Shown: positions 1-8,679 of the stretch, piece by piece
Numbering within the stretch: position 1 is the stretch's first letter
Layout: each line of letters starts with the position of its first letter
Origin: Paraburkholderia sp. UYCP14C
Lineage (GTDB): Bacteria; Pseudomonadota; Gammaproteobacteria; Burkholderiales; Burkholderiaceae
NCBI RefSeq assembly: GCF_004197395.1
Contig: NZ_SELS01000069.1
Span: forward strand, 1 to 37,447
DNA: 37,447 nt
Direction: 5' to 3'
Notes under the pieces: generated by a model
Told to the model about the DNA's origin: nothing
The model's input: the letters and a program-made list of their open reading frames with translations, nothing else
The model's database searches: none
Program-made: the position numbers and the translations under genes

Positions 1-1
1 C

Positions 2-40
2 GAAGCCCGTCAGGAAAGGCTGATGAAGCTGGCCGCCTGA
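2..40 (+). CDS. C-terminal tail of an upstream gene (partial)
   Basis: The window opens inside an open frame that reads EARQERLMKLAA and stops at TGA 38-40. The charged, helical tail would fit the end of a transposase or another accessory protein, but twelve codons are too few to assign a family. The call is weak and rests only on the open frame to the window edge. Confidence 0.25.
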   Translation, partial: EARQERLMKLAA

Positions 41-239
41 GCTGCAAAAGCTTGTCCAGACAACCGGAGCCGATACACCTCGGCGTCACGTCGCCACGCG
101 ACCGCGGAGAGGACAAGTCCGGTTGCATGGGACGACTGAAAAAATAACGTTTTGGGCCATCGGCTCATTGTCAGAGCTGAAGGCGGACCATTGGTGTTGC
201 GATGAAGGGCGCCTGCACGAACCAGACTAGAGGTACTTG

Positions 240-1286
240 ATGAAAGTTCGATACAGCGAAAGTCTTACCAACCGCGATGAACTATTTTTCTCGGTGGTTA
301 TTGCCAACTACAACTACGGGCGGTTCGTTCGGCAAGCCATTGAAAGCGCCTTGTCACAGGATTGGCCCAACAAGGAAGTCATCGTCGTCGATGACGGATC
401 GACCGACGACTCCGCGGATGTCATTCTTTCGTTTGGCGAACAGATCACGGCCATCTTCAAAGAAAATGGTGGCCAACGCGAAGCCAACAATGAGGGCTTC
501 GATAGAAGTGCGGGCGACGTCGTCATCTTCCTCGATGCGGACGACGTGCTGGTGCCCGGCGCGATGCGCTCGATTGCTTCGGTATGGCGTACCGGCCTCA
601 GCAAGGTGCAGGTGCTGATGGAGCGGGTCGACGCGCAGGGACGCCCGCTGCGAAACACGATTCCCAAGGTTCGAAACGTGATTCCGAAGGTCCCGGCGGG
701 AGTGTCGTCGGAGGCGATTCGTCACTGGGCGTATGAGACCTCGGAGTACCCCTCGCCGCCGGGCTCGGGAAACGCGTGGGCACGCAGCTTTCTCGAAAGA
801 ATCTTTCCATTGGATGCGAGTTGCGATTCATCCACGGACTCGACGTGCATCGCCATGGCGCCCTACATGGGCGACGTCGAGACCATTGCTGCGCCGCTAG
901 TGCTCTACCGCATGCATGGCGAGAACGATAGCGCCATGAGCGCGAGCACAAGTAACTTCGGCCGCGAGATCTCACGTGCACTCAAACGTCACAATGCCGC
1001 CTGCAAAGCCTGCAGAATGACCGGCCTGCCGCCACCGCCGCTTAGCACGCTGTTTTCAGCACCGCATTTGCTTCAATTGCGAGTTGCATCGCTGCGGCTC
1101 ACACCGGAACAGCATCCGCTACCTGGCGACAGCCGGGTCCGCGCGCTGCGCGACGCATTGTCCATCCCGTTTCGTGCAAGTTTCGAACGTCCTGCCTTTC
1201 GCTTCCTGATCGCAGGATGGAGCATCGTAACCTTGCTCGCACCCAAGAACATCGCAAGCACGCTTATCCGGCGCCGTTTCATTTGA
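240..1286 (+). CDS. GT2 family glycosyltransferase (first of tandem pair)
   Basis: A 348-residue GT-A fold transferase that would move a sugar from a nucleotide-sugar to a glycan or lipid acceptor at the cytoplasmic face. The N-terminal part is typical of GT2: VVIANYNYGRFV near residues 19-30, the nucleotide-binding DDGSTD at 51-56, and the metal-binding DADD around 99-102. The C-terminal third is less conserved and has no clear membrane segment. ATG 240 is preferred over the in-frame TTG 237 because AGAGG ends six bases before it. The next gene, 51 bases downstream on the same strand, is a diverged paralogue sharing the YPSPP(G/A)SGNA motif and a following KIFP/RIFP element, so the pair probably arose by duplication. 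Sugar and acceptor cannot be told from sequence. The family call is firm. Confidence 0.9.
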   Translation: MKVRYSESLTNRDELFFSVVIANYNYGRFVRQAIESALSQDWPNKEVIVVDDGSTDDSADVILSFGEQITAIFKENGGQREANNEGFDRSAGDVVIFLDADDVLVPGAMRSIASVWRTGLSKVQVLMERVDAQGRPLRNTIPKVRNVIPKVPAGVSSEAIRHWAYETSEYPSPPGSGNAWARSFLERIFPLDASCDSSTDSTCIAMAPYMGDVETIAAPLVLYRMHGENDSAMSASTSNFGREISRALKRHNAACKACRMTGLPPPPLSTLFSAPHLLQLRVASLRLTPEQHPLPGDSRVRALRDALSIPFRASFERPAFRFLIAGWSIVTLLAPKNIASTLIRRRFI

Positions 1287-1337
1287 ACGGATTTTCCCGT
1301 CCATTCGATCGCACTCTGCTCTTCAATGTGAGTCATC

Positions 1338-2342
1338 ATGAAAGAAATGACCGTTGTAATCTGCAACTACAACTACGAGCAGTTTCTGGGCGAGGCCATT
1401 GATTCGGCGCTCGCGCAGGACTACGTGAACACTCGTGTCATGGTCATCGACGACGGTTCGACAGACCGGTCTCGCGCAGTCATGGAACGCTACGGAGCGC
1501 GGATCACCACCATTTTCAAGGACAACGGCGGCCAGGTGTCCGCCTACAACCTGGGACTTCATCTCGTCGAGACGGACCACGTGCTGTTTCTCGATGCCGA
1601 CGACGTGCTATATCCGAGTGCCGTGACCGAAGTGATGCAGCGATTCAACAGGGAGGATCTCGCAAAGGTGCAGTTCAGGCTGGACATCATCGACCAGGCG
1701 AGCAGATGTACGGGCGGTTATGTACCTCATTCGGGAATCGACGGTGACTGTCGACAACTTTTGCTGGACGGATGGCTCTATCCGTCTCCCCCGGCGTCTG
1801 GGAACGCGTATAGCGTCACTGCGCTAAGGAAGATCTTCCCCGTACCGGAAACGGCCACCAGCCGCTATGGCGCGGATTTTTACGCAATCTATGGAGCGGC
1901 TCTCGTCGGACCAGTCTCGAGCATCCCGATGTCTCTCGGCGGATACCGGGTATCTCAGAGCGGAGTGCGAGGCGCGTCATTTGCCAACTCTGATTCGCTC
2001 ACGAAGGCTCCGAGAGCGCTCACGTCGCGGTGGGCAACCCTGCGCGAAATGGCATCGCGCCGCCTGGGAATGCAATTGCCATCCGACTTTTACGACTTCG
2101 CGCACGAAAGGGCCATTTTCTGCTCTTGCGTCTATCAGGCGCCGTTAACGACCAGATGGCACTGGATGTTCAGCGATTCGCATGCATATCTTCATGCGAT
2201 CGTTGCAAACCCATTCTGGAGCCTGAAGAAAAAGGTGGGAACGCTCATGCTGTCCAGTCTCTGTCTGGTTCCATACTCGCCTATCGCTGATTTCGCGGTC
2301 CGTTACCTCTGCAATCCTTTAGCTCGCCACAGCGCGCGCTAG
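1338..2342 (+). CDS. GT2 family glycosyltransferase (second of tandem pair)
   Basis: A 334-residue GT2 transferase with TVVICNYNYEQF at the start, DDGSTD at 38-43 and the DXD-type DADD at 86-89. It lacks the 15-residue N-terminal extension of its upstream paralogue. The middle part shares the YPSPPASGNA motif with that neighbour, while the C-terminal half diverges strongly, which suggests a different acceptor. It follows the first gene after 51 bases and is probably co-transcribed. It converges on the glycoside hydrolase that ends at 2407. Role in polysaccharide or glycolipid assembly is inferred from context only. Confidence 0.9.
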   Translation: MKEMTVVICNYNYEQFLGEAIDSALAQDYVNTRVMVIDDGSTDRSRAVMERYGARITTIFKDNGGQVSAYNLGLHLVETDHVLFLDADDVLYPSAVTEVMQRFNREDLAKVQFRLDIIDQASRCTGGYVPHSGIDGDCRQLLLDGWLYPSPPASGNAYSVTALRKIFPVPETATSRYGADFYAIYGAALVGPVSSIPMSLGGYRVSQSGVRGASFANSDSLTKAPRALTSRWATLREMASRRLGMQLPSDFYDFAHERAIFCSCVYQAPLTTRWHWMFSDSHAYLHAIVANPFWSLKKKVGTLMLSSLCLVPYSPIADFAVRYLCNPLARHSAR

Positions 2343-2406
2343 TTCGTATGCGTTCACACCCGGATGACCGCCCCCGAACGACTACCGGCGCACACCGGTG
2401 GACAGG

Positions 2407-3840
2407 TTACTCATGAGCCACAACGATATAGGCGAGATGCTCTGCCGGTCCTTTTCCACCATGACCATTGACGACGTCCGGTACTCTGAAACGGATCTGC
2501 AACCCCTGATCCTCCCACTTCAGCGCAGTTTGCGCTGCCGGAGCCGCTAAACCCGACAGCGCGTCGATAAACTGAACTCTTGCACGGCCCGAGGAAGGGG
2601 GCGGCAATCCGGTCACATTGACAGTGCGCCAGCCCGGCAGTGCATGCACCTGCATCACGACCTGCTGGTCCGAGTACAGCGCGCTGCCGGACACATCAGG
2701 ACCGAACTGCAGTTGTTGCGGAAAGCGCGACAGCACTCCGCCGACCGTTTGGTTCAGCACGATCAGACTCCGCCCGGAAACGTTGTATGTTCTGTCCGGC
2801 GGACCCCGGTGCGTCAGACGAAACGGCTCGTATCCGTCCCAGTGGTAAACCATCGATACGTATTTGTTGGCGTCGTCCCAGTTTCGGTCGAGCGCCCACA
2901 CGGCGAGGTCGAAGAAATAGCGTGGCAGATAGTGATCGTCGATCATATATCTGTCGCCTATCTCCGTTTGCCATAGACCTCGGGCGGGACCTTGCTTGAC
3001 ATAGCGCGCATAGAGGTAATCCAGGTCTTTCACGCCGAGGTAATGCGTGTCGAGATAGTCCACGCAGTCGAGCATCCGCTGGCCATGCTTCGGACTTCTA
3101 TACTCGAGCCACTGGCTATAGGTTTCGAGTCCTCCCTGGTCCGGCCATCCGCCATAGACGACGTATGCGCCGTAGCGGCGAATGATCCGTGCGGCCGGAA
3201 TGTGGATCTTCTCCACGTAGTCCTGCATCGCCCGTTCATAGGGAGCGCTCGGGTCGCGCTCGCCGCCGGGTCGAGCGGGCCCGTGCCAGAATGATGCCTG
3301 TGGCGAGCCGCCCGAAAGCCTTCCGGCCGCCTCGTTCCAGATCTGGAAGAAGCGCAGGTTGTAAGGCGGAGCGTGGTACTTCCGGACCACCGCTTCGACG
3401 TAACGCTCCCACGCACTCACATCCACGGGCGCCGATTTTGAATCGCCGGGCACGCTCGCGTTCCACAGCGGCGTGTACGCAAGCAATAACAACGTATGGA
3501 TACCGTTGCGGTTGTTCTGGATGATGATGGGCGGCAGGTCAAATCCGTTTTCGTTCCCCGTCTTGTCGACGCGCATCGGGTCCGAGGCGCTATGGTTTTG
3601 CCCAGGACCTACCGGCCCGCGTGCCCAACGAATCCCCATTTCCTTCCACATTGCGAGGTCGCGCGGTGAACCAGCCCAACCGTTGGTGCCGATCAGGTCT
3701 GTGATTCGTCGCTTTGCGGTCTGCGATGCCGATCCGGTTTGCGTCGAAGCAGCGGCGTTCCCGGGCGGCAGTCCTGTTAGCGTTGTCCAACCGAGCGCCG
3801 CCAACGTCTGAAGTACAAATCGTCTGTTATATCCGGTCAT
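2407..3840 (-). CDS. exported clan GH-A glycoside hydrolase (GH39-like)
   Basis: A 477-residue protein starting with a twin-arginine-like signal (NRRFVLQTLAALGW, residues 5-18), so it is probably exported folded. The body looks like a TIM-barrel retaining glycosidase of clan GH-A: the IWNE element places the acid/base glutamate at E170 and LWQTEIG places the nucleophile at E293. WARGPVGPG and the late FRLTHRGPPD stretch resemble GH39-type or related polysaccharide-cleaving enzymes, but the exact family is uncertain. Sitting among glycosyltransferases, it could trim or turn over the glycan made by the locus, as glycosidases in exopolysaccharide operons do. A broken partial copy of residues 279-336 lies in the opposite orientation at 16634-16807. 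AAGAG lies about three bases before the ATG. Confidence 0.8.
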   Translation of the reverse strand: MTGYNRRFVLQTLAALGWTTLTGLPPGNAAASTQTGSASQTAKRRITDLIGTNGWAGSPRDLAMWKEMGIRWARGPVGPGQNHSASDPMRVDKTGNENGFDLPPIIIQNNRNGIHTLLLLAYTPLWNASVPGDSKSAPVDVSAWERYVEAVVRKYHAPPYNLRFFQIWNEAAGRLSGGSPQASFWHGPARPGGERDPSAPYERAMQDYVEKIHIPAARIIRRYGAYVVYGGWPDQGGLETYSQWLEYRSPKHGQRMLDCVDYLDTHYLGVKDLDYLYARYVKQGPARGLWQTEIGDRYMIDDHYLPRYFFDLAVWALDRNWDDANKYVSMVYHWDGYEPFRLTHRGPPDRTYNVSGRSLIVLNQTVGGVLSRFPQQLQFGPDVSGSALYSDQQVVMQVHALPGWRTVNVTGLPPPSSGRARVQFIDALSGLAAPAAQTALKWEDQGLQIRFRVPDVVNGHGGKGPAEHLAYIVVAHE

Positions 3841-4246
3841 AGGCTCTTTGGAACCATTTGGCGATTGCGGATCTGCCGCGGGTGGCGTGACCGGCCATCC
3901 GCGCTACGGCGCTCCGATGGATACGGACCGCGATGACCCGCGATGACTGTTGCGATCTGCGCGTCGGGAAACCGGGGACGGCAGCCGAGCGCAAAACACT
4001 CGTCAATGGATAGCAAGTGCCGAGTCTGAGCATGAGTGATTGCATGCTTACGAGCACCCCGATGCCGTGATGCCCGCAAAAGACACATTACCGCAAGCAG
4101 AGGAATAGCAATCCTTCTCACGCGCAGAACGCCGAGTTTTTCTGCAATTGCATCGGAACAGAAATGGCTCGAGATCGTTTTGACGGAAACGGCGAACCGC
4201 GCTAAAACAGGTCTGCCAACCGACATACACAGCGGCCCATGTCCGA
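3841..4246. other. 406-base intergenic stretch without a supported gene
   Basis: Lies between two minus-strand genes. Short open frames cross it, but they have no recognisable motifs and an atypical Arg/Ser-rich composition. I see no convincing promoter, repeat or RNA. It must carry the 5' signals of the glycoside hydrolase unless that gene is read from upstream. Confidence 0.4.
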
Positions 4247-5662
4247 TCAGATCGCAAGAATCACCGTCGCCACGCAAAGCATGATAATCATCAGACTCGC
4301 GCGGTTCTTGATGGCATAGACGATCGGATCGTCATGCATCTGCCCCCGGAAGGCGACTATCCAGACACGGCTGATCCAGTAAAGGAGCAGAACAAAAAGA
4401 ATCCATAGCCTGTGGGGATGCCGATAGAACACCGTGACGGCAGCAGAGTTCATATAAAGCGCAAGGACAAGCACCGCGACATAGCCCGCTGCGGTTCCGA
4501 ACGAGCGGACGATGCTCATGTCCATCGTGAGATAACCTCGGCCCGCCGCCGAGTCCTTACCCTCGCGCTGCATTTTGTCGAGCTCCGTGTAGCGCTTTAC
4601 CATGGCCAGACTGAGAAATATCATGACAGAGAACATGACTAACCAGTCCGACAGCACTACGTCGACCGCCATCCCGCCAGCCACGATACGAGTGGTATAA
4701 AGCGCGGCCAGCATAAAAACGTCTACCAGCATGACCCCCTTCAGGTGAAAGGAATAAGCGAGTGTCATCACGACATAACAGGCGAGTACCAGCTGAAACG
4801 ACGATGGCAAGAAAATGGCGAGGCTTGCGGACGCGATTAGCAATATGAACATCATGCCAATCCCGGTAGAAAGCGGCAAATCGCCGGAGGCAAACGGACG
4901 TTTGCACTTTCGACTATGGCGCCTGTCCACATCGAGATCGAGCATGTCGTTCAAAAGGTATACCGACGACGCACAGAAGCAGAACGAAAAAAATGCAATG
5001 CCGGCAGCGATCAGTGCATCGACGTTCGTGAAGCGATGCGACGCCAGCAGCGGGACAAAGATCAACAGATTCTTCACCCATTGATAGACGCGCATCTCCT
5101 TGACTGCGAGCTTGAAGAAAGACCGTTTGTTCTCGAATATGACGGTGGTGTGGTTCGCCTTCAGCGCCGCCGCCTGAATGCCTTTGCCTCCAACGACGAT
5201 CGCCGTGCGAGCCTGCTTCCATACAGGCACATCGGCACGCGCGTTGCCGCAATAGTCGAAACCCTGAACGCCAAACTCCGCCGTCAAGGCCATGGCCTTG
5301 TTTGTTCCAGACAGGTTGCGCGACTTGTTACTCGCCATCACCCCTTTGAAGAAACCAAAGTAGGACGCGATCTGTTCTGCAAATCGTTGATCCCCTGCCG
5401 TGCATAGATAGAGATCCCGGCCGCATGAGCGCTCCTTTTTAAGGTAGTCGATCAGGGGTGCGTTATAGGGAAGCAGCGATACGTCGATTGCGACGCGCTC
5501 AGCGATTTGCGCTTTCATATACCCCTTTCCGCGCATCAGCCACACGAAACAATGCAGCAAATAAAGGGGATTTCTCTTAACTAGTACCAGGAATGATTCG
5601 ATGAGAAGGTCGCTTCGCGTCAGGGTACCGTCCAGATCAACGCAAAGTGGAATAGCAGCCAT
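4247..5662 (-). CDS. HAD-UbiA fusion: candidate polyprenyl-phosphate pentose-phosphate synthase
   Basis: A two-domain protein of 471 residues. The N-terminal ~190 residues are a HAD phosphatase-like domain: CVDLDGTL with the catalytic pair at D9/D11, CTAGD as motif II near 88, and GNARAD as motif IV around 138-143, with Asn where many HADs have Asp. The rest is a UbiA prenyltransferase with eight or nine membrane segments and the prenyl-diphosphate motif NDMLDLDVD at 238-246. Relatives with KRYTEL and GRGY elements include decaprenyl-phosphate phosphoribosyltransferase, which joins PRPP to a polyprenyl phosphate. The HAD domain could then remove the 5-phosphate. ATG 5662 is preferred because GAGG lies five bases upstream; longer starts at 5680 or 5740 lack such a site. 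It is divergent from the GT-C-like gene at 6370. Product identity is inferred. Confidence 0.85.
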   Translation of the reverse strand: MAAIPLCVDLDGTLTRSDLLIESFLVLVKRNPLYLLHCFVWLMRGKGYMKAQIAERVAIDVSLLPYNAPLIDYLKKERSCGRDLYLCTAGDQRFAEQIASYFGFFKGVMASNKSRNLSGTNKAMALTAEFGVQGFDYCGNARADVPVWKQARTAIVVGGKGIQAAALKANHTTVIFENKRSFFKLAVKEMRVYQWVKNLLIFVPLLASHRFTNVDALIAAGIAFFSFCFCASSVYLLNDMLDLDVDRRHSRKCKRPFASGDLPLSTGIGMMFILLIASASLAIFLPSSFQLVLACYVVMTLAYSFHLKGVMLVDVFMLAALYTTRIVAGGMAVDVVLSDWLVMFSVMIFLSLAMVKRYTELDKMQREGKDSAAGRGYLTMDMSIVRSFGTAAGYVAVLVLALYMNSAAVTVFYRHPHRLWILFVLLLYWISRVWIVAFRGQMHDDPIVYAIKNRASLMIIMLCVATVILAI

Positions 5663-6369
5663 GGTGACCTCGATGGACATGAAATGTCGATCAAACGCCG
5701 GATGGGCAGCAATGCAAATTTCTGCACTCACCCGTGGCATCAGACCTCAAGCGTGACGTGTCGCTTCCCGCAACTTGCGTCCGATTCTCCAAACGTGCGC
5801 GGTGCAACCCGCGTGGACGCGCATTACCGCGATTAACCGCGGACCCGTGATCAACACAACGGTTGACGGTGTCCACGCGTTCAATCTTTGCTCGACCGCA
5901 CTGGCGTGTCGATGTGACCGGCACGACAGGTGTCTGCGTCGACGTGGGCTAATCCCTCACCACCAACAGTCCGCAGGCCGACAAGGTTTTCAACCGAGCA
6001 TAGCCCTTGCTAACTCCGACCTGGACGCGTTCGGCTTGAAATGGAGTGATATTGGCCGATATCGTGGAACACCTTGCAATGCTGGGAGCATCGAGCGGCC
6101 TCGAACGGTTACTTCATACGTTTCGTGCGGTGCGGAGAAAGCAGGAAAAGTGCCGCAACCAAACGAGGTTCGGCTTGTGCAGCGCCGCACAATTGCCCAT
6201 AATCGGCTCTGTTCGATGTCGATGTCGACGGCCTTCCGCTTCGAGTTCATTTCAACTCTCAGCTGTGCTTCGTGTTGTCGGGAGCATGCGTTGAGCACTG
6301 ATTTTCTTCCTTTTCACTGAGCGCGCATGTGTCGATCGACGAGGTTTGCAACGAGCGGAGATTGCCTGT
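5663..6369. other. 707-base divergent intergenic region
   Basis: Separates the divergent HAD-UbiA and GT-C-like genes. Small open frames on both strands lack recognisable motifs and look fortuitous. The only signal I can point to is the candidate plus-strand promoter at 6175-6203. The length leaves room for regulated promoters of both genes or for a lost small gene. Confidence 0.4.
6175..6203 (+). promoter_or_regulatory. candidate sigma70-type promoter for the GT-C-like gene
   Basis: TTGTGC at 6175-6180 and CATAAT at 6198-6203 are separated by 17 bases. It would give a 5' leader of about 160 bases before ATG 6370. Found by eye only. Confidence 0.35.
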
Positions 6370-8031
6370 ATGTCTACCACAACGAAAGACGCCATCCAAC
6401 CTGTGAACTCGACGCGCATGCCCACGACGATGCGAGTCGCGTTCGAGCGTGTCGACCTGACTCAATTTTGCGACCAAATCGTTGTCTTTGTATTCGCTTC
6501 CTCGCTATATGGAGCAGTCCTCTACAACATCGGCATCAATAGTGTCGCGCTTGCGGGAATCTCGGCGTTTGCCATCGTTGTAGCCGTGCTCATTTATGGT
6601 TATGTTTCCAAGGCTCAATGGCCCACCACAATCGTCGCGATCTCATTTATCGCGGTCGTACTGTTTGGCTTTGGCTTTCTCCGGGAATTCAGCTACGACG
6701 GCTTGAATTATCACATCGCCACCCCGCTTTTATTGGACCACGGCCTGACCGGCGTCACTGGCTCCGAAGCACTTGGCGGTACGTTCTGGGCTGCGCACTA
6801 TCCAAAAGCGTTCGAGTATTTCGCGTACACGGCGAAGGCTCTGACTTCACGCTTCAACAGTGGCAAGTCATTCACGCTATTGCTTAGCGTTCCCGCGTGC
6901 GTTGCTCTGATGCGATTGTTCCAGTCAGCGGGAATATCTGCCAAAGTCGCCCTGCTTGCTGCTGCCACATGCGTCTACAATCCCGTGGCGCTCGGTCAGA
7001 TCACGACGTTCTATGTCGACGCGGCGCACTATTACTGCTGGACCATCTTTTCAGTCAACCTGCTTTTTGCGCTCAAGGGCAGGCCAAACTCAGGAGTTCA
7101 ACTGGGCATTGCGCTCGTGCTTCTGATAGCTTCGAAGCTGACAGGTCCAGTTTTCGCAGCCATCTCTATCCTGGTATTTTTCGCCGCGGCGTTCATCAGC
7201 GGAGAAAAGAGAAAGTTCCTGATGAACCACAAGCGACTGATCGGCCAATTGGCTATTTCGCCTTTTGTCGCCTTCGCGGTCGTCGGCTATTCGCCTTATG
7301 TAGAGAACATGGTCGCTGGCAAGCATATGTTCTATCCCGTTCTTGGGAAGGACAAGGTCGATGTCATAGGAGGAAAGGCGTCAGCGCACTTTCTTGCCAT
7401 GAACCCTCTGCACAGGCTCTTTCTGTCGTACTTTTCGGTTCCGATGAACTGTAGCTCGTGCGGAAACTCGGAACCTACGTATGATCCGTCACCGACGAAT
7501 CTGCGTGAGGCATTCATTGCACTACATACGGCTGACACACGTTTCGCCGGCTTTGGTCCATTCTTTGGAGTGATGCTCATCGCGTCCCTGGCCTCGCTTT
7601 TGTGGAGAAAAAAAGCCGGTGGTGACGTTGTGAAGATATTTTTTATCGCAACGCTGGCGATTGTTTTGGCGCATCCACAATCCTGGTGGGCTCGCTATGT
7701 CCCAATGTTTTATGTAGTTCCTTTTTTGGTCATGGCTGGATTTTCAACGAGTCGAAGACTATTTTACGTGGTAGTCGCTTTCGCCATTGCCAATTCGCTC
7801 CTCGCCGCGGCTAGCGTTACAGGCTATATCATCCTCAAACAGGCTCACTACAAGAACGCAGTCGCTGCAGTACGCACGATGTGTGAGCGAGATCCAATTG
7901 TTCTGTCATCTTCCGAGATGAATTGGGAAGCGGATCTGCGTGACGACCATCTCGCTGTCGCGCCGAAAGGCAGCCCAGCCCAAGCCGGGTGTGCCGTGAA
8001 TTTCGACCAGATGATGGTGATGAAGAAGTAA
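6370..8031 (+). CDS. polytopic membrane protein, GT-C-like glycosyltransferase candidate
   Basis: A 553-residue protein with about ten or eleven hydrophobic segments from residue 35 to 480 and a polar C-terminal tail. After the third hydrophobic segment comes REFSYDGLNYHIATPLLL, with an acidic residue (D110) and a YH pair in a periplasmic loop, as in the first loop of GT-C transferases that use polyprenyl-phosphate sugars. A later loop has CSSCGN, a possible disulphide pair, and SWWARYVPMFYV is typical of the last helices in such proteins. I cannot name a known family with confidence, and an O-antigen-processing or transport role is possible. ATG 6370 is preferred over the frame start at 6346 because GGAG lies ten bases upstream. 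Its divergent neighbour could supply the lipid-linked donor. Confidence 0.75.
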   Translation: MSTTTKDAIQPVNSTRMPTTMRVAFERVDLTQFCDQIVVFVFASSLYGAVLYNIGINSVALAGISAFAIVVAVLIYGYVSKAQWPTTIVAISFIAVVLFGFGFLREFSYDGLNYHIATPLLLDHGLTGVTGSEALGGTFWAAHYPKAFEYFAYTAKALTSRFNSGKSFTLLLSVPACVALMRLFQSAGISAKVALLAAATCVYNPVALGQITTFYVDAAHYYCWTIFSVNLLFALKGRPNSGVQLGIALVLLIASKLTGPVFAAISILVFFAAAFISGEKRKFLMNHKRLIGQLAISPFVAFAVVGYSPYVENMVAGKHMFYPVLGKDKVDVIGGKASAHFLAMNPLHRLFLSYFSVPMNCSSCGNSEPTYDPSPTNLREAFIALHTADTRFAGFGPFFGVMLIASLASLLWRKKAGGDVVKIFFIATLAIVLAHPQSWWARYVPMFYVVPFLVMAGFSTSRRLFYVVVAFAIANSLLAAASVTGYIILKQAHYKNAVAAVRTMCERDPIVLSSSEMNWEADLRDDHLAVAPKGSPAQAGCAVNFDQMMVMKK

Positions 8032-8149
8032 GCGATTCGTTCGTTCAGCTCGCGCGGGTCCTATGGACGACACGCTCGTGTACCGCCCACGCCAGATAGT
8101 GAAGACTCGCATTGCGGTAGTACGTGGCGACTTCGCGCGTATCTGACAT

Positions 8150-8585
8150 GCACAGATGCTTCGTGCTGACCGGCATCGCGCTGCGAAATGGCCAATGGAG
8201 CGCTAGATCGCACGTCCGCGCCATACTCGCCGGCGAACGCGCCGAAAACGTCATCAGGGCGCTGACCGGCAACTGGGTCGAGGAGCATCTGTTCGTCCTC
8301 GCGCAGGCGCTGGCGATGTTCTGCAGCCTCTCATAGCGCATCCTCGAATGCGATGCGAAGCCCGAGGTGCTCTTGGTCCCGCTTGGCCGGCACGATGGCC
8401 AACTGACCGGTCCCGACAAGAAGCGCCTGAAGCCCCCCGCTTCGAGGCGCGTGCCGCGCTCAAGCGTTGGGCGAGCGTTGACTCACGCGCATCAACGGCC
8501 TGCCTGTGGCATCCGTGATGACGATCCTCTCCGAGAGCGACTCGAACCTGAATCGCTTTGCGAGCGTCAACCACTCCTCTTAATG
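8150..8585 (+). pseudogene. degenerate IS110-family transposase, middle and C-terminal parts
   Basis: Pieces of an IS110-type transposase are visible on the plus strand. HVRAILAGER is followed directly by ALTGNWVEEHLFVLAQAL, then after an in-frame TAG by RILECDAKPEVLL. After at least one frameshift comes RINGLPVASVMTILSES with NLNRFASVNH, the conserved C-terminal helix-hairpin region before the usual SWL motif, and the frame then stops. Stops, frameshifts and an internal deletion make it non-functional, and the N-terminal DEDD catalytic part is absent. It sits between two glycan genes and probably marks an old insertion. The group differs from the IS1111-like copy at 10308. Confidence 0.7.
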
Positions 8586-8679
8586 GCGTGACGATCCGTT
8601 TAGCTACGTCGACGTCATCGCGACGAGACAGCAACTACCAATCGCTCGATAAGCCGCGGCAATGCCACGCACAGGCACG

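Noticed and set aside
3837-4277. 146-residue minus-strand ORF in the gap before the HAD-UbiA gene
   Set aside because: No motif, overlaps both neighbouring genes, odd Arg/Ser/His content.
5775-6320. 181-residue plus-strand ORF in the divergent gap
   Set aside because: No motif or ribosome site; Cys/Arg-rich composition unlike neighbours.
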